A stretch of 55,595 bases of DNA from Clostridia bacterium (GTDB taxonomy: Bacteria; Bacillota; Clostridia; UBA1212): contig JAFSVU010000035.1 in the NCBI GenBank assembly GCA_017444825.1, positions 1-55,595 of the forward strand, in the 5' to 3' direction. A program made the position numbers and the translations under genes. Below are positions 44,989 through 52,223 of the stretch, one piece after another. Positions within the stretch are counted from its first letter, which is position 1, and every line of letters starts with the position of its first letter. The notes below the pieces were generated by a model. That model was not told the DNA's origin. It saw nothing but the letters and a program-made list of their open reading frames with translations, and ran no database searches.

Positions 44989-46878
44989 ATGAACAAAAGA
45001 TTGATGGTTTTGGTTATTGCCGCAGTCATGGCGGCAATGTGTATCCTTGGCGGATGTGTGGGCGGCACCGGGGGAGATCCGGGGGCGACTAAAGCTCCGG
45101 AAACGGATCCCGATCTGTACACAGGAAGCTATTCTGAGGTCGACGGGTCCTACGGCGGTATCGACGCTCTCGGCAGGGTGCTCTCCCTCGACGGACAGGT
45201 GTCTGAACCCAGAGAGAAGAAGGTCGGTATCTTCTATTTTCTCTGGCACTGCCAGCACGGCACCAATGGCCCCTTCAACATCTACGAGATATCCCAAAAA
45301 TCAGGCGCCACCAAGTCCCAGACCAACTGGATAAAGCAGGGCGGAGGAGAGCTTGGCGATTTCCACTACTGGAGCGAGCCGCTCTTTGGTTATTACAACG
45401 CCTCTGACCAATGGGTCCACCGCAAAAACCTTCAGATGCTCACCGATGCGGGTATAGATTTTCTGGTCTTCGACACCACCAACGCCTACACCTACACCCA
45501 GCCTGTGAGGAAGCTCATTGAAGTCTGGTACGAGTACCTGGAGGCGGGCTACGACGTTCCGAAGCTTGCGTTCTACACAAACAGCAGCTCCGGCAATACC
45601 ATCAACGAGCTATACAAAAACCTCTATAATAACAAGAAAATGCACAACACCTACCCCCGTCTGGACGAGCTCTGGTTCTACTACGAGGGCAAGCCGCTGA
45701 TCATTGGCGATAAGACGGATCCCGAGCTCAGCGCAGAGGCGAAGGAGTATTTCAGGATCAAAACCAATGTCTGGCCCAACGGCGACCGTGACGACGACGG
45801 GTTCCCCTGGATGGAATTCGGCCGCAATATGACTGACGACGCGGTATATGGGCTTGACGGGAAGAAAGAGGTTGTCAACGTTTCCATTGCCCAGCATGAC
45901 AACACGATAATGATGAGTATGACCGCTTTCTACGGCGGCAATGACAGGACCCGCAGTTGGCACGACGGCGCCAATGACACCAGCCCGGGCGCAGAAGCCT
46001 ACGGATATAACGTGGCAGAGCAGTGGAAGTGGGCGATCAGCGTCGACCCCGACATGGTATTCTTCACCGGCTGGAACGAGTGGATCGCACAGCGCCTCGA
46101 CCCGGGCAAAAACACAAAGACCCCGATCCTTTTCTGCGACTGCTGCACACCAAACACCAGCCGCGACGCAGCACCCGTCAAGGGCCTTTTCGGTGACAAC
46201 TACTACATGCAGCTCATCGACTGCATCAGACAGTACAAGGGCACAGCCGCCCGCGTAAACGTTGGCGCCTCCAAGACTATTGACGTGTCAGGCTCCTTTG
46301 ACCAATGGGCCTCCTCCGACGTCACAGCCCGCTACACAGACTACAGGAACGACACCGTGGACCGCAGCAGCGTTGGTTACGGCAGGATCAAATACACCGA
46401 CGAGACAGGCCGCAACGACTTCATCTCTCTGAAGGCCGCAAAGGACGACGAGAAGATCTACTTCTACGCCGAGACAGCCGCCGACATCACCCCCTCCACC
46501 GACGACAGCTGGATGACGCTCTTCATCAACTCCAACAGCACCTGCAGCGAAACCAAGTGGGCCGGCATGTTCGACTTCGCCGTTAACCTGGAGAAGCCCG
46601 AAAACGGCGCCGCAGTCCTCTCCAAAATGGCTGCCGACGGCTCTGCCACGAAGGTGGGCACCTGCGAGATGAAGGTCGAGGGCAACAAGCTGATGATCGC
46701 AGTCTCCCGCGAGCTCCTGGGCGTAAAGGACGGTCTCCTGAACCTCCAGTTCAAGTGGGCCGACAACTACCAGCGCACAGAGGAGGGAGCCCTCGACGTG
46801 TTCTCGTTCTACACAAATGGTGACGCCGCCCCGATAGGCAGGATGACGTATGTGTTTAGCGAGAAGAAAAATGGTTAA
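44989..46878 (+). CDS. lipoprotein, GH71/GH99-like glycoside hydrolase with C-terminal beta domain
   Basis: 629 residues. The lipobox is CILGGC (Cys 23). The catalytic-like part (about 70-400) begins KVGIFYFLWHCQHG and includes WSEPLFGYY, DFLVFDTTNAY, and TGWNEWIAQR near 360, a pattern typical of GH71/GH99-type (endo-acting) barrels. The C-terminal 200 residues are strand-rich (DENKIYFYAET-like DEKIYFYAETA), as in CBM9/DOMON-like domains. It is lipid-anchored outside and probably degrades an exopolysaccharide or host glycan. The family assignment is from fold pattern only. Expression probably depends on read-through of the terminator at 44939. Confidence 0.65.
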   Translation: MNKRLMVLVIAAVMAAMCILGGCVGGTGGDPGATKAPETDPDLYTGSYSEVDGSYGGIDALGRVLSLDGQVSEPREKKVGIFYFLWHCQHGTNGPFNIYEISQKSGATKSQTNWIKQGGGELGDFHYWSEPLFGYYNASDQWVHRKNLQMLTDAGIDFLVFDTTNAYTYTQPVRKLIEVWYEYLEAGYDVPKLAFYTNSSSGNTINELYKNLYNNKKMHNTYPRLDELWFYYEGKPLIIGDKTDPELSAEAKEYFRIKTNVWPNGDRDDDGFPWMEFGRNMTDDAVYGLDGKKEVVNVSIAQHDNTIMMSMTAFYGGNDRTRSWHDGANDTSPGAEAYGYNVAEQWKWAISVDPDMVFFTGWNEWIAQRLDPGKNTKTPILFCDCCTPNTSRDAAPVKGLFGDNYYMQLIDCIRQYKGTAARVNVGASKTIDVSGSFDQWASSDVTARYTDYRNDTVDRSSVGYGRIKYTDETGRNDFISLKAAKDDEKIYFYAETAADITPSTDDSWMTLFINSNSTCSETKWAGMFDFAVNLEKPENGAAVLSKMAADGSATKVGTCEMKVEGNKLMIAVSRELLGVKDGLLNLQFKWADNYQRTEEGALDVFSFYTNGDAAPIGRMTYVFSEKKNG

Positions 46879-46883
46879 AGGGA

Positions 46884-46990
46884 GTGCCGCTCTAAGTTAA
46901 AGCGGTGCCGGACAAGGTAATAAGTAAAAGGTAATAGGTGGCTGGCGCCAAGGGGTGCCGCCCAAGTAATAAGTAAATGTGCGAGGGCTG
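46884..46990. repeat. second cluster of the GGTGCCG...AATAAGTAA intergenic repeat
   Basis: Units with GTGCCG followed by AAGGTAATAAGTAAAAG-like or AAGTAATAAGTAA sequence begin near 46884, 46903 and 46955. They match the cluster at 17112-17310 and, like it, lie directly 3' of a gene for an exported protein. Confidence 0.6.
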
Positions 46991-47043
46991 CCACTTTAAA
47001 TAATTAGTATAAGGTGCCGGACGCTTCAATGTTTTTCTCAAAC

Positions 47044-47090
47044 AAAACCTGCTGATTCGAGAGCTCTCGAAAAGGCAGGTTTTGCTTAAT
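47044..47090. terminator. terminator after the glycosidase-like gene
   Basis: AAAACCTGC at 47044-47052 pairs with GCAGGTTTT at 47075-47083, followed by GCTTAATTTTTA. The loop contains the palindrome TCGAGAGCTCTCGA. The symmetrical A/T arms allow action on both strands. Confidence 0.7.
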
Positions 47091-47149
47091 TTTTATACCG
47101 CTTTTGGTTCGTTTTTATTCCGCTATTAGTTCGCTTTTTTATACCGCTC

Positions 47150-47204
47150 CCGTTATTCTTACGGTATTCTTACACTTTTCCTCCGTTATTCTTACGGTAT
47201 TCTT
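47150..47204. repeat. two exact 22-bp direct repeats
   Basis: The unit at 47150-47171 (beginning CCGTTATTCTTACGG) recurs exactly at 47183-47204, 33 bases on. Looser echoes (TATACCGCT, GTTCGTTTTT/GTTCGCTTTTT) lie just upstream. I see no gene in 46990-47400 that I can support. Confidence 0.7.
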
Positions 47205-47265
47205 CCGGTTTTTCTTCTGGAGACGCAATTTCAATAACAAATATGGATGTTGGGATGTGTACTCA

Positions 47266-47313
47266 CAGATGTCCAGGCAGATGTCCAGGCAGATGTCCAG
47301 GCAGATGTCCAGG
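47266..47313. repeat. 12-bp tandem repeat, four exact copies
   Basis: CAGATGTCCAGG is repeated four times without change, then decays (CAAATTTCC). As the unit is a multiple of three, open frames cross it on both strands (QMSR or DICL repeats), but neither frame has a convincing start site. It lies 90 bases left of invertible segment A. Confidence 0.85.
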
Positions 47314-47404
47314 CAAATTTCCGCGGTGAACATTCAATAAAAGCGGCTCCAATAAAAAAGACACAGTCTCACGCCATGTCTCAATAAGGTTTATTTCTAC
47401 CGCT

Positions 47405-47614
47405 ACATAATGGTTAATATGTAACGGTTTTTCTTTTCTTCAGCGGCATTATTGTATCAAATCAAATCGGATTTAGTCAATACATTTACCCAAATTTTGT
47501 AAAGCCGGTTGGAAATACATGGCGGACACTGTTCGGCGTTGCGTCAACGGCTTTCGAGCCCTTACTTGTTTACCTGGAGACAGAGGTAATATGACAACAT
47601 AATAACCATTATGT
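47405..47614. other. putative invertible promoter segment A
   Basis: The left site ACATAATGGTTAATATGT (47405-47422) and the right site ACATAATAACCATTATGT (47597-47614) are inverted copies matching at 17 of 18 positions. Each has arms ACATAA/TTATGT around an asymmetric 6-bp core (TAACCA in the right site), like a tyrosine-recombinase crossover site. The 174 bases between them carry a good promoter pointing left (47451-47480). Inversion would aim it at the gene at 47641, 26 bases past the right site. A much weaker rightward candidate (TTGTTT, 15-base spacer, TAATAT at 47587) exists in the present orientation. Inversion itself is inferred. Confidence 0.6.
47451..47480 (-). promoter_or_regulatory. 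promoter inside segment A, pointing away from the cassette
   Basis: On the minus strand TTGACT (complement 47475-47480), an 18-base spacer and TACAAT (complement 47451-47456). The -10 lies 28 bases from the left inverted site. Confidence 0.65.
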
Positions 47615-47640
47615 AATGTTTTTATAACCTCGGAGCGGAT

Positions 47641-48129
47641 ATGTCAATCGCTATTGTTATCATCATATTGCTCACGCTAAACATCCTTTATCTCACGAAT
47701 TATTTCGGCGAGAAGAGGATGAGGTTTGTTGTTTCCATGCTTATCACTCTTTTCTGCACGATGATATTGTTTTCAATCTCCGTACTGTCGCTTTACGCCA
47801 CTTCTGCGGATTTCCCGGATTTTCAGACTATAAATCTGATACTTATGACTAACGAGAATGTGTCGCTTCTTTTCAGCAATATCGCCATCGTACCGGAATA
47901 CACGATTTTCCTTCTTTGTGCTATAGCTGCGGTGTTTTGGTTTGCGGCGCTCTCCACGACATTCGTATTCTTACACCTGATCTACACGATCACCAAAAGA
48001 GTCATAAAAGAGATCTCAAAAGAGAAAGAGACCGAGGAGGCCGAGAAGAAGCCCGCTAAGGCTATTGGCTATGCCGCGGTCATTTCTCAAAAACCAATGT
48101 TATTACTCGTCTGCAGGCTAAACTGTTGA
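47641..48129 (+). CDS. small three-helix membrane protein A with CRLNC C-terminus
   Basis: 162 residues. Membrane helices lie at about 3-20, 28-52 and 85-115, followed by a charged cytoplasmic segment (KEISKEKETEEAEKK) and a final hydrophobic patch ending QKPMLLLVCRLNC. Its paralogue at 54497 has the same layout and ends QKPILKLICRMNC. No family is recognised. It is always followed by a prepilin-like gene here (65 bases downstream), so it may be a chaperone, anchor or assembly partner for that protein. GGAG precedes the ATG. Confidence 0.65.
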   Translation: MSIAIVIIILLTLNILYLTNYFGEKRMRFVVSMLITLFCTMILFSISVLSLYATSADFPDFQTINLILMTNENVSLLFSNIAIVPEYTIFLLCAIAAVFWFAALSTTFVFLHLIYTITKRVIKEISKEKETEEAEKKPAKAIGYAAVISQKPMLLLVCRLNC

Positions 48130-48194
48130 TATAAGTACCCCTTTTTTCTAAAAATAGCGAAAATTATATTTTGTAAAAGGAGTACTATATAATC

Positions 48195-50558
48195 ATGAAA
48201 TCGAATAAAAAAGCTTTTACGGTTGTGGAGCTCGTGGTTGTAATCGCAATCATCGCAGTCCTTGCTGCCGTGCTTATTCCGACCTTCGCCAATATCATCA
48301 AAAAGGCAAACATCTCAAAAGACACGCAGCTAATCAGAAACCTCAACACAGCTCTTGCATCAAGCAGAGCCGCCAACAATAACAAACCCCACCCCACGAT
48401 GTACGATGCCCTTCAGGCAGCGGAGGCCTTTGGTTACGACGTTGGCAAAATCAACGCCTCTGCCCTCGGCAACGAAATCCTATGGGATCAGGAGAACGAT
48501 GTTTTCTGTTACCTTGAAGGTGACAAGATCCAATACCTGCCCGAACTTGTAGACACTGGCAAGCAACTCGCAATAACCGGTGATACCAATAATAGACCCT
48601 ATCATCTTTGGAAGATATTTGACAATCTTCATCCCTATACAGAGAATGACCATGGCTTTTCCATCTACTGGAACGGATTACCAATTGATACCCTTGTTGA
48701 GCTTGATGGTGTTGGTTTTGATGCCGGAACCGCAAGTGTAACCAATATCAGCTATACAAACAGCAACGCTGCTAGGGATGTAGTTATTCGTACTAATAGC
48801 AACCTTACTACGTTAACAGTAAATGCTCCTAAAGACATAGTCCGTCACTACGATACAGCAGGTATCGTAAACGTGATTTCTTGCGAGATGGCCTCATATC
48901 ATGAGAATGGAATCGTATCTTTCCTTGAAGTTGCCGGTGGGCACATCGTTCTTGAAGAGACATCTAAGGTGTCAGCTGTTCACTTCACGGCAACAAATGG
49001 CGCATTTAAGAATTCGGATAATAAAACAATTTCTATTGATTTAAGCAAACTGTCTAAAGAGAACATGCCTTCTTTTACAAGAGACACTGTCACAATTGGT
49101 ACGAATGGTACGTTTGTTGCGGAAGTAATAACGGACAAAGCTGAATTTGTTTGGCTATTTGGCAATGGTATCAAGGAACAAATGGTTGTAACAACACAAG
49201 AAGGAGCTATTGCTGAAAACGGAACATTAAAACCTGGAATCACCCCAGGTGCTAAGGCAGGATCAGTTGCTGAACAAATAGCTAATCCAGCAAAGAGAAA
49301 TAGTGAAGGCGCACTTGTTGATGATAATGGGGATGAAATCGATGTTTCAGCAGTTAACTGGTCAAACAACAATGCACTAGTTGATGTATCAGAGATTGTT
49401 TATGAGCCAATAAAAACAAAAGAAGATGCAATTAACGAGAATGTTGTTGAGGTTATCACCACATTTGCACAATTAAAAGACTTTGTTGAAAATGGCACAA
49501 AAATCAACGCCATAATTGGGTCTGACTTTGATATTACTGGACAAATTGCATTCGATAGAAAAATTGTTCTTGACCTTAATGGTCATAAATTGAGTAATAT
49601 AACAACTGGTTCTAGACCATTTAATATTAATGCTCACGCAGATGTTACAATTAATGGAACTACAGCCGGCAGTGAAATTAGCATGCCTACTTCAAACATC
49701 AGTTCATACGGATTATTCTTCCTTAATCAAGATTGCTATACATTGAAAGATACAGCAAACGGAATTTATGGTCCTTCACTGATTTTGAATGGTGGAACAT
49801 ATAGTGGTACCACAAATAGTGGTGGTATGATAAAATACAAAACATTCGTAAGCAACATTGAGATGTATGGTGTTACAATGGTAAGCACTGGTGGAGGACT
49901 TCTTGCCGGTGATGGCTCAATGTCCGCAAATTATACTGGCCCTGATGGATACAAACATAAGATGTCTTATAATTTCGCAACTATTAAAGATTGTAACTTT
50001 ACACAAGGTATTGCTGATAATGGCGTTAACACAAATGTTGGTTTATCTATTTCTGGTGTATATATTAGTAATGGTTTAATCGAAAATACTACAATTCTAT
50101 CTGCTCATGGTAATGCTTTATATTTATCAAATGGCATTTCTGAAGTTAAAAACTGTAGTATCATTGTTACGAATCCTAACCCAACAGCAGACTGGTTAGG
50201 TTCTGCGATCGGTGTAGCGGCAGATGCTGATGTAACAATTAATGGTGGAACATATCAAGGACAACAATTTGGGCTTGATGTTTATACATCAAATGGACAT
50301 GTTACAATTAATAACGGTACATTTACAGGAACCACTGCCTTGAATGTTAGGAACGCAGATTCGTATACAACTACTGATGGCTTTGGAACTCCAAACATCA
50401 AAGTTATGAACGGAGCATTTAATGGCAGTCTTTCAAAGGCATCAAATACTAAACTAGAAGTTTTTGGTGGAACTTTTACAGCTAATCCAACTGATTATGT
50501 TGATACCGAAAATTATCAAGTTACTGGAAGTGGACCATACACTGTTTCTGCAAAATAA
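48195..50558 (+). CDS. prepilin-like protein A with long beta-helix C-terminal region
   Basis: 787 residues. The N-terminus is a type IV prepilin signal: basic MKSNKKA, then FTVVELVVVIAIIAVLAAV with Glu at mature position 5, and LIPTFANIIKKAN. Ala rather than Gly precedes the cleavage site. The first 115 or so residues match the paralogue at 55031 (TQLIRNLNTALASSRAANNN, FGYDVGKINAS, EILWD). The rest diverges: an acidic middle part and then (about 430-787) repeated short strands (DVTINGGTYQG, HVTINNGTFTG, KLEVFGGTFTA) typical of a right-handed beta-helix. Base composition shifts to AT-rich at about 48600, so the gene looks chimeric. AGGAG precedes the ATG. Confidence 0.8.
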   Translation: MKSNKKAFTVVELVVVIAIIAVLAAVLIPTFANIIKKANISKDTQLIRNLNTALASSRAANNNKPHPTMYDALQAAEAFGYDVGKINASALGNEILWDQENDVFCYLEGDKIQYLPELVDTGKQLAITGDTNNRPYHLWKIFDNLHPYTENDHGFSIYWNGLPIDTLVELDGVGFDAGTASVTNISYTNSNAARDVVIRTNSNLTTLTVNAPKDIVRHYDTAGIVNVISCEMASYHENGIVSFLEVAGGHIVLEETSKVSAVHFTATNGAFKNSDNKTISIDLSKLSKENMPSFTRDTVTIGTNGTFVAEVITDKAEFVWLFGNGIKEQMVVTTQEGAIAENGTLKPGITPGAKAGSVAEQIANPAKRNSEGALVDDNGDEIDVSAVNWSNNNALVDVSEIVYEPIKTKEDAINENVVEVITTFAQLKDFVENGTKINAIIGSDFDITGQIAFDRKIVLDLNGHKLSNITTGSRPFNINAHADVTINGTTAGSEISMPTSNISSYGLFFLNQDCYTLKDTANGIYGPSLILNGGTYSGTTNSGGMIKYKTFVSNIEMYGVTMVSTGGGLLAGDGSMSANYTGPDGYKHKMSYNFATIKDCNFTQGIADNGVNTNVGLSISGVYISNGLIENTTILSAHGNALYLSNGISEVKNCSIIVTNPNPTADWLGSAIGVAADADVTINGGTYQGQQFGLDVYTSNGHVTINNGTFTGTTALNVRNADSYTTTDGFGTPNIKVMNGAFNGSLSKASNTKLEVFGGTFTANPTDYVDTENYQVTGSGPYTVSAK

Positions 50559-50565
50559 ATAATAC

Positions 50566-50722
50566 GTACGAACGTTCTCCTATTACTAAAGGGAAAAACC
50601 ACAATAAAACCTATAAAAGGTTATAAAAAAGCGCGCTCATCCGCCACATAGGTGAGCAAATACAGTCATATCGATATTAGGGTATTTCCCGGAAAGGGTT
50701 ATCAGTTTGGTAGCCCTTTTTT
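50566..50722 (+). terminator. 3' module and terminator of cassette A
   Basis: Eight bases after the stop comes GTACGAACGTTC (50566-50577) and a small CCT/AGG hairpin. A terminator follows at 50694-50722: AAGGGTTA pairs with TAGCCCTT (50711-50718) and then T-run. The same order of elements recurs at 54022-54125. Confidence 0.65.
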
Positions 50723-50804
50723 CATCGGCAGATTTGGTCGACCGTTGAAGAGTTAGATAAGCCACAGAAATGCCAAATCTTCGTTTTGTGTAAAAAATCA
50801 CATT

Positions 50805-51908
50805 TTACGACTTCGTTTTGTGTAGAAATTTACATCCAGTTTGGTGCGCTATATTCAATCCGTCGGCATAAATGTAAATTGTACTATTTGCTTCTTTGAT
50901 TTCGACATCTTTTCCTATATAATCAGGGTCAAGAGAGTATTTGCGTCTCTTGTAGGTGATCATAGACTCTTTAGAAACTTTTCTTACAACGGGCTTTGTC
51001 AAGTAGCTTCTTAAGATCTCATCCGCAGGCATTGGCAGCAGATACTCTTTTTCTTTTGTCAGAAGTTTGAACGGCGGCGAGCCGGTTGCATCAAATGCCT
51101 CATTGTTAATATCATTTCTCAATTCACTAACAATTTGTTCTAGTTCTTCGATTGTTGTGAATTCATGATTGTATGGCCGAAGTCTTTGCATAAGTTTTGC
51201 TAATGCCTCTACTTTACCTTTTGTCTGAGGACGATAAGCTCTGCACGTAATAATCTGAAAGCCAAAATCTTTTGAAAAATGATAAAACGTATCATTGATT
51301 ACAGCTTCATTGTATTGAGTTCGGCTTTGATCCACTACTGTGCGCATGTTGTCAAAAAGAATCTCTTTAGGAACGCCTCCAAAAAACTTAAATGCATTTA
51401 TCATAGCTGATAGGAGAGTGTCCTGGTTGCGATCAAGGGTTAACTCAATATATTTTGTGCGTGAGTAACCCAGCACCATTAGGAAAACATTAATTGTGTA
51501 ATCCATACCATCAGCCGATGTAAGTGTGAATTTTTCCTTCCAGTCCACCTGTCCTTGCAGCCCCGGATTTGTTTCAAACCGCATCGTTGCCTTTCTTCTT
51601 TCTGCGGTTTTAACAGTTTTGCAATACTCATTTAAAATGGTGTATTTGCCACAATATCCCTTTTTCTTGACGAATCTGTAAATAGCGGCGGCTGTACAAC
51701 CATCCTTAACTTTGTCAGCAATAATACTTTTGAAGCCATCAAGCTTTGATGGATGAGCACGTCGCTCGCATCGGTCAGAATCATCTCTTTCGTAATACCG
51801 CTTAACTGTTCTGTAATCGCAATTGTAAGTTCTTGCTACTTCAGCATAGTTAATCTCAATGTCTTGCTTCTTCATGATTTTTATCCGTTCGAAAATGTCC
51901 TTTCTCAT
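50805..51908 (-). CDS. IS21 family transposase IstA
   Basis: 367 residues. An N-terminal helix-turn-helix (INYAEVARTYNCDYRTVKRYYE) is followed by an rve/DDE integrase core: Asp in GQVDWKE, Asp in ILFDNMRTVV and Glu in KGKVEALAKLM. The C-terminal beta segment (KYSLDPDYIGKDVEIKEANSTIYIYADG) is intact. Start at 51908 with GGAGGTGA 5 bases upstream. The length is shorter than many IstA proteins (400-500). IstB, the ATPase partner normally encoded just downstream, is missing: after the stop only end repeats and the cassette A terminator follow. Confidence 0.85.
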   Translation of the reverse strand: MRKDIFERIKIMKKQDIEINYAEVARTYNCDYRTVKRYYERDDSDRCERRAHPSKLDGFKSIIADKVKDGCTAAAIYRFVKKKGYCGKYTILNEYCKTVKTAERRKATMRFETNPGLQGQVDWKEKFTLTSADGMDYTINVFLMVLGYSRTKYIELTLDRNQDTLLSAMINAFKFFGGVPKEILFDNMRTVVDQSRTQYNEAVINDTFYHFSKDFGFQIITCRAYRPQTKGKVEALAKLMQRLRPYNHEFTTIEELEQIVSELRNDINNEAFDATGSPPFKLLTKEKEYLLPMPADEILRSYLTKPVVRKVSKESMITYKRRKYSLDPDYIGKDVEIKEANSTIYIYADGLNIAHQTGCKFLHKTKS

Positions 51909-51968
51909 ACGGTGTCACCTCCGCAAGAAGTATACACCATATGCATTTTTAACCGTTAATAACCTACA

Positions 51969-51990
51969 TTTTTATACTAACATTTACAAT
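51969..51990. repeat. 22-bp direct repeat, left copy (right copy 54161-54182)
   Basis: The 22 bases beginning TTTTTATACTAACATTTAC occur exactly at 51969-51990 and 54161-54182, and similarity continues for about 14 more bases (TGATACTTTTTTTG against GGATATTATTTTGG). The copies flank the OLD-family gene, suggesting a unit of about 2.2 kb, or two IS21 ends. Confidence 0.7.
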
Positions 51991-52160
51991 TGATACTTTT
52001 TTTGAATAATTTTATTATTTTTATGATACAATGATAGTGGTGTGAGGATTTGATGAAAAGAATAGCGTTAATAACTTATAATTAGAGTTTGTGTAAATCA
52101 TAGATGCCAATAAAATACTTAGGCATTTAAATAAATTATTATAATAGTTGAGGAGGATGC

Positions 52161-52223
52161 ATGAAATTTATAACTAATCCATTAAAAAAACTATTATTTG
52201 TTGGAGGTAAAATATGGAATTAA
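52161..52223 (+). CDS. 20-codon leader peptide overlapping the OLD-family gene
   Basis: ATG at 52161 preceded by a near-perfect AGGAGG. The frame encodes MKFITNPLKKLLFVGGKIWN and stops at 52223, overlapping the start of the ATPase gene (52214) by 10 bases. This arrangement fits a leader peptide used for translational coupling. It may also be a gene remnant. Confidence 0.4.
   Translation: MKFITNPLKKLLFVGGKIWN

Larger units (their letters stand above)
50779..51990 (-). mobile_element. IS21-like element, istA only
   Basis: The element carries one IstA-type transposase (50805-51908) and no istB. Near its left side CTTCGTTTTGTGTA occurs twice (50779-50792 and 50811-50824, 32 bases apart), resembling the multiple end repeats of IS21 elements. 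I could not define matching terminal inverted repeats or a target duplication, so the boundaries are approximate and the element may be decayed. Confidence 0.5.

Noticed and set aside
47266-47313. CRISPR array
   Set aside because: The 12-bp units are directly contiguous with no spacers, and no cas genes are in the window.
47104-47340. Repeat proteins across the 12-bp tandem repeat (QMSR on plus, DICL on minus)
   Set aside because: Neither frame has a usable ribosome binding site or sensible flanking sequence; the open frames follow from the repeat length being a multiple of three.
50805-51908. IstA as the recombinase flipping the invertons
   Set aside because: It is a DDE transposase; the inverted sites look like tyrosine-recombinase sites, and no such recombinase is in the window.
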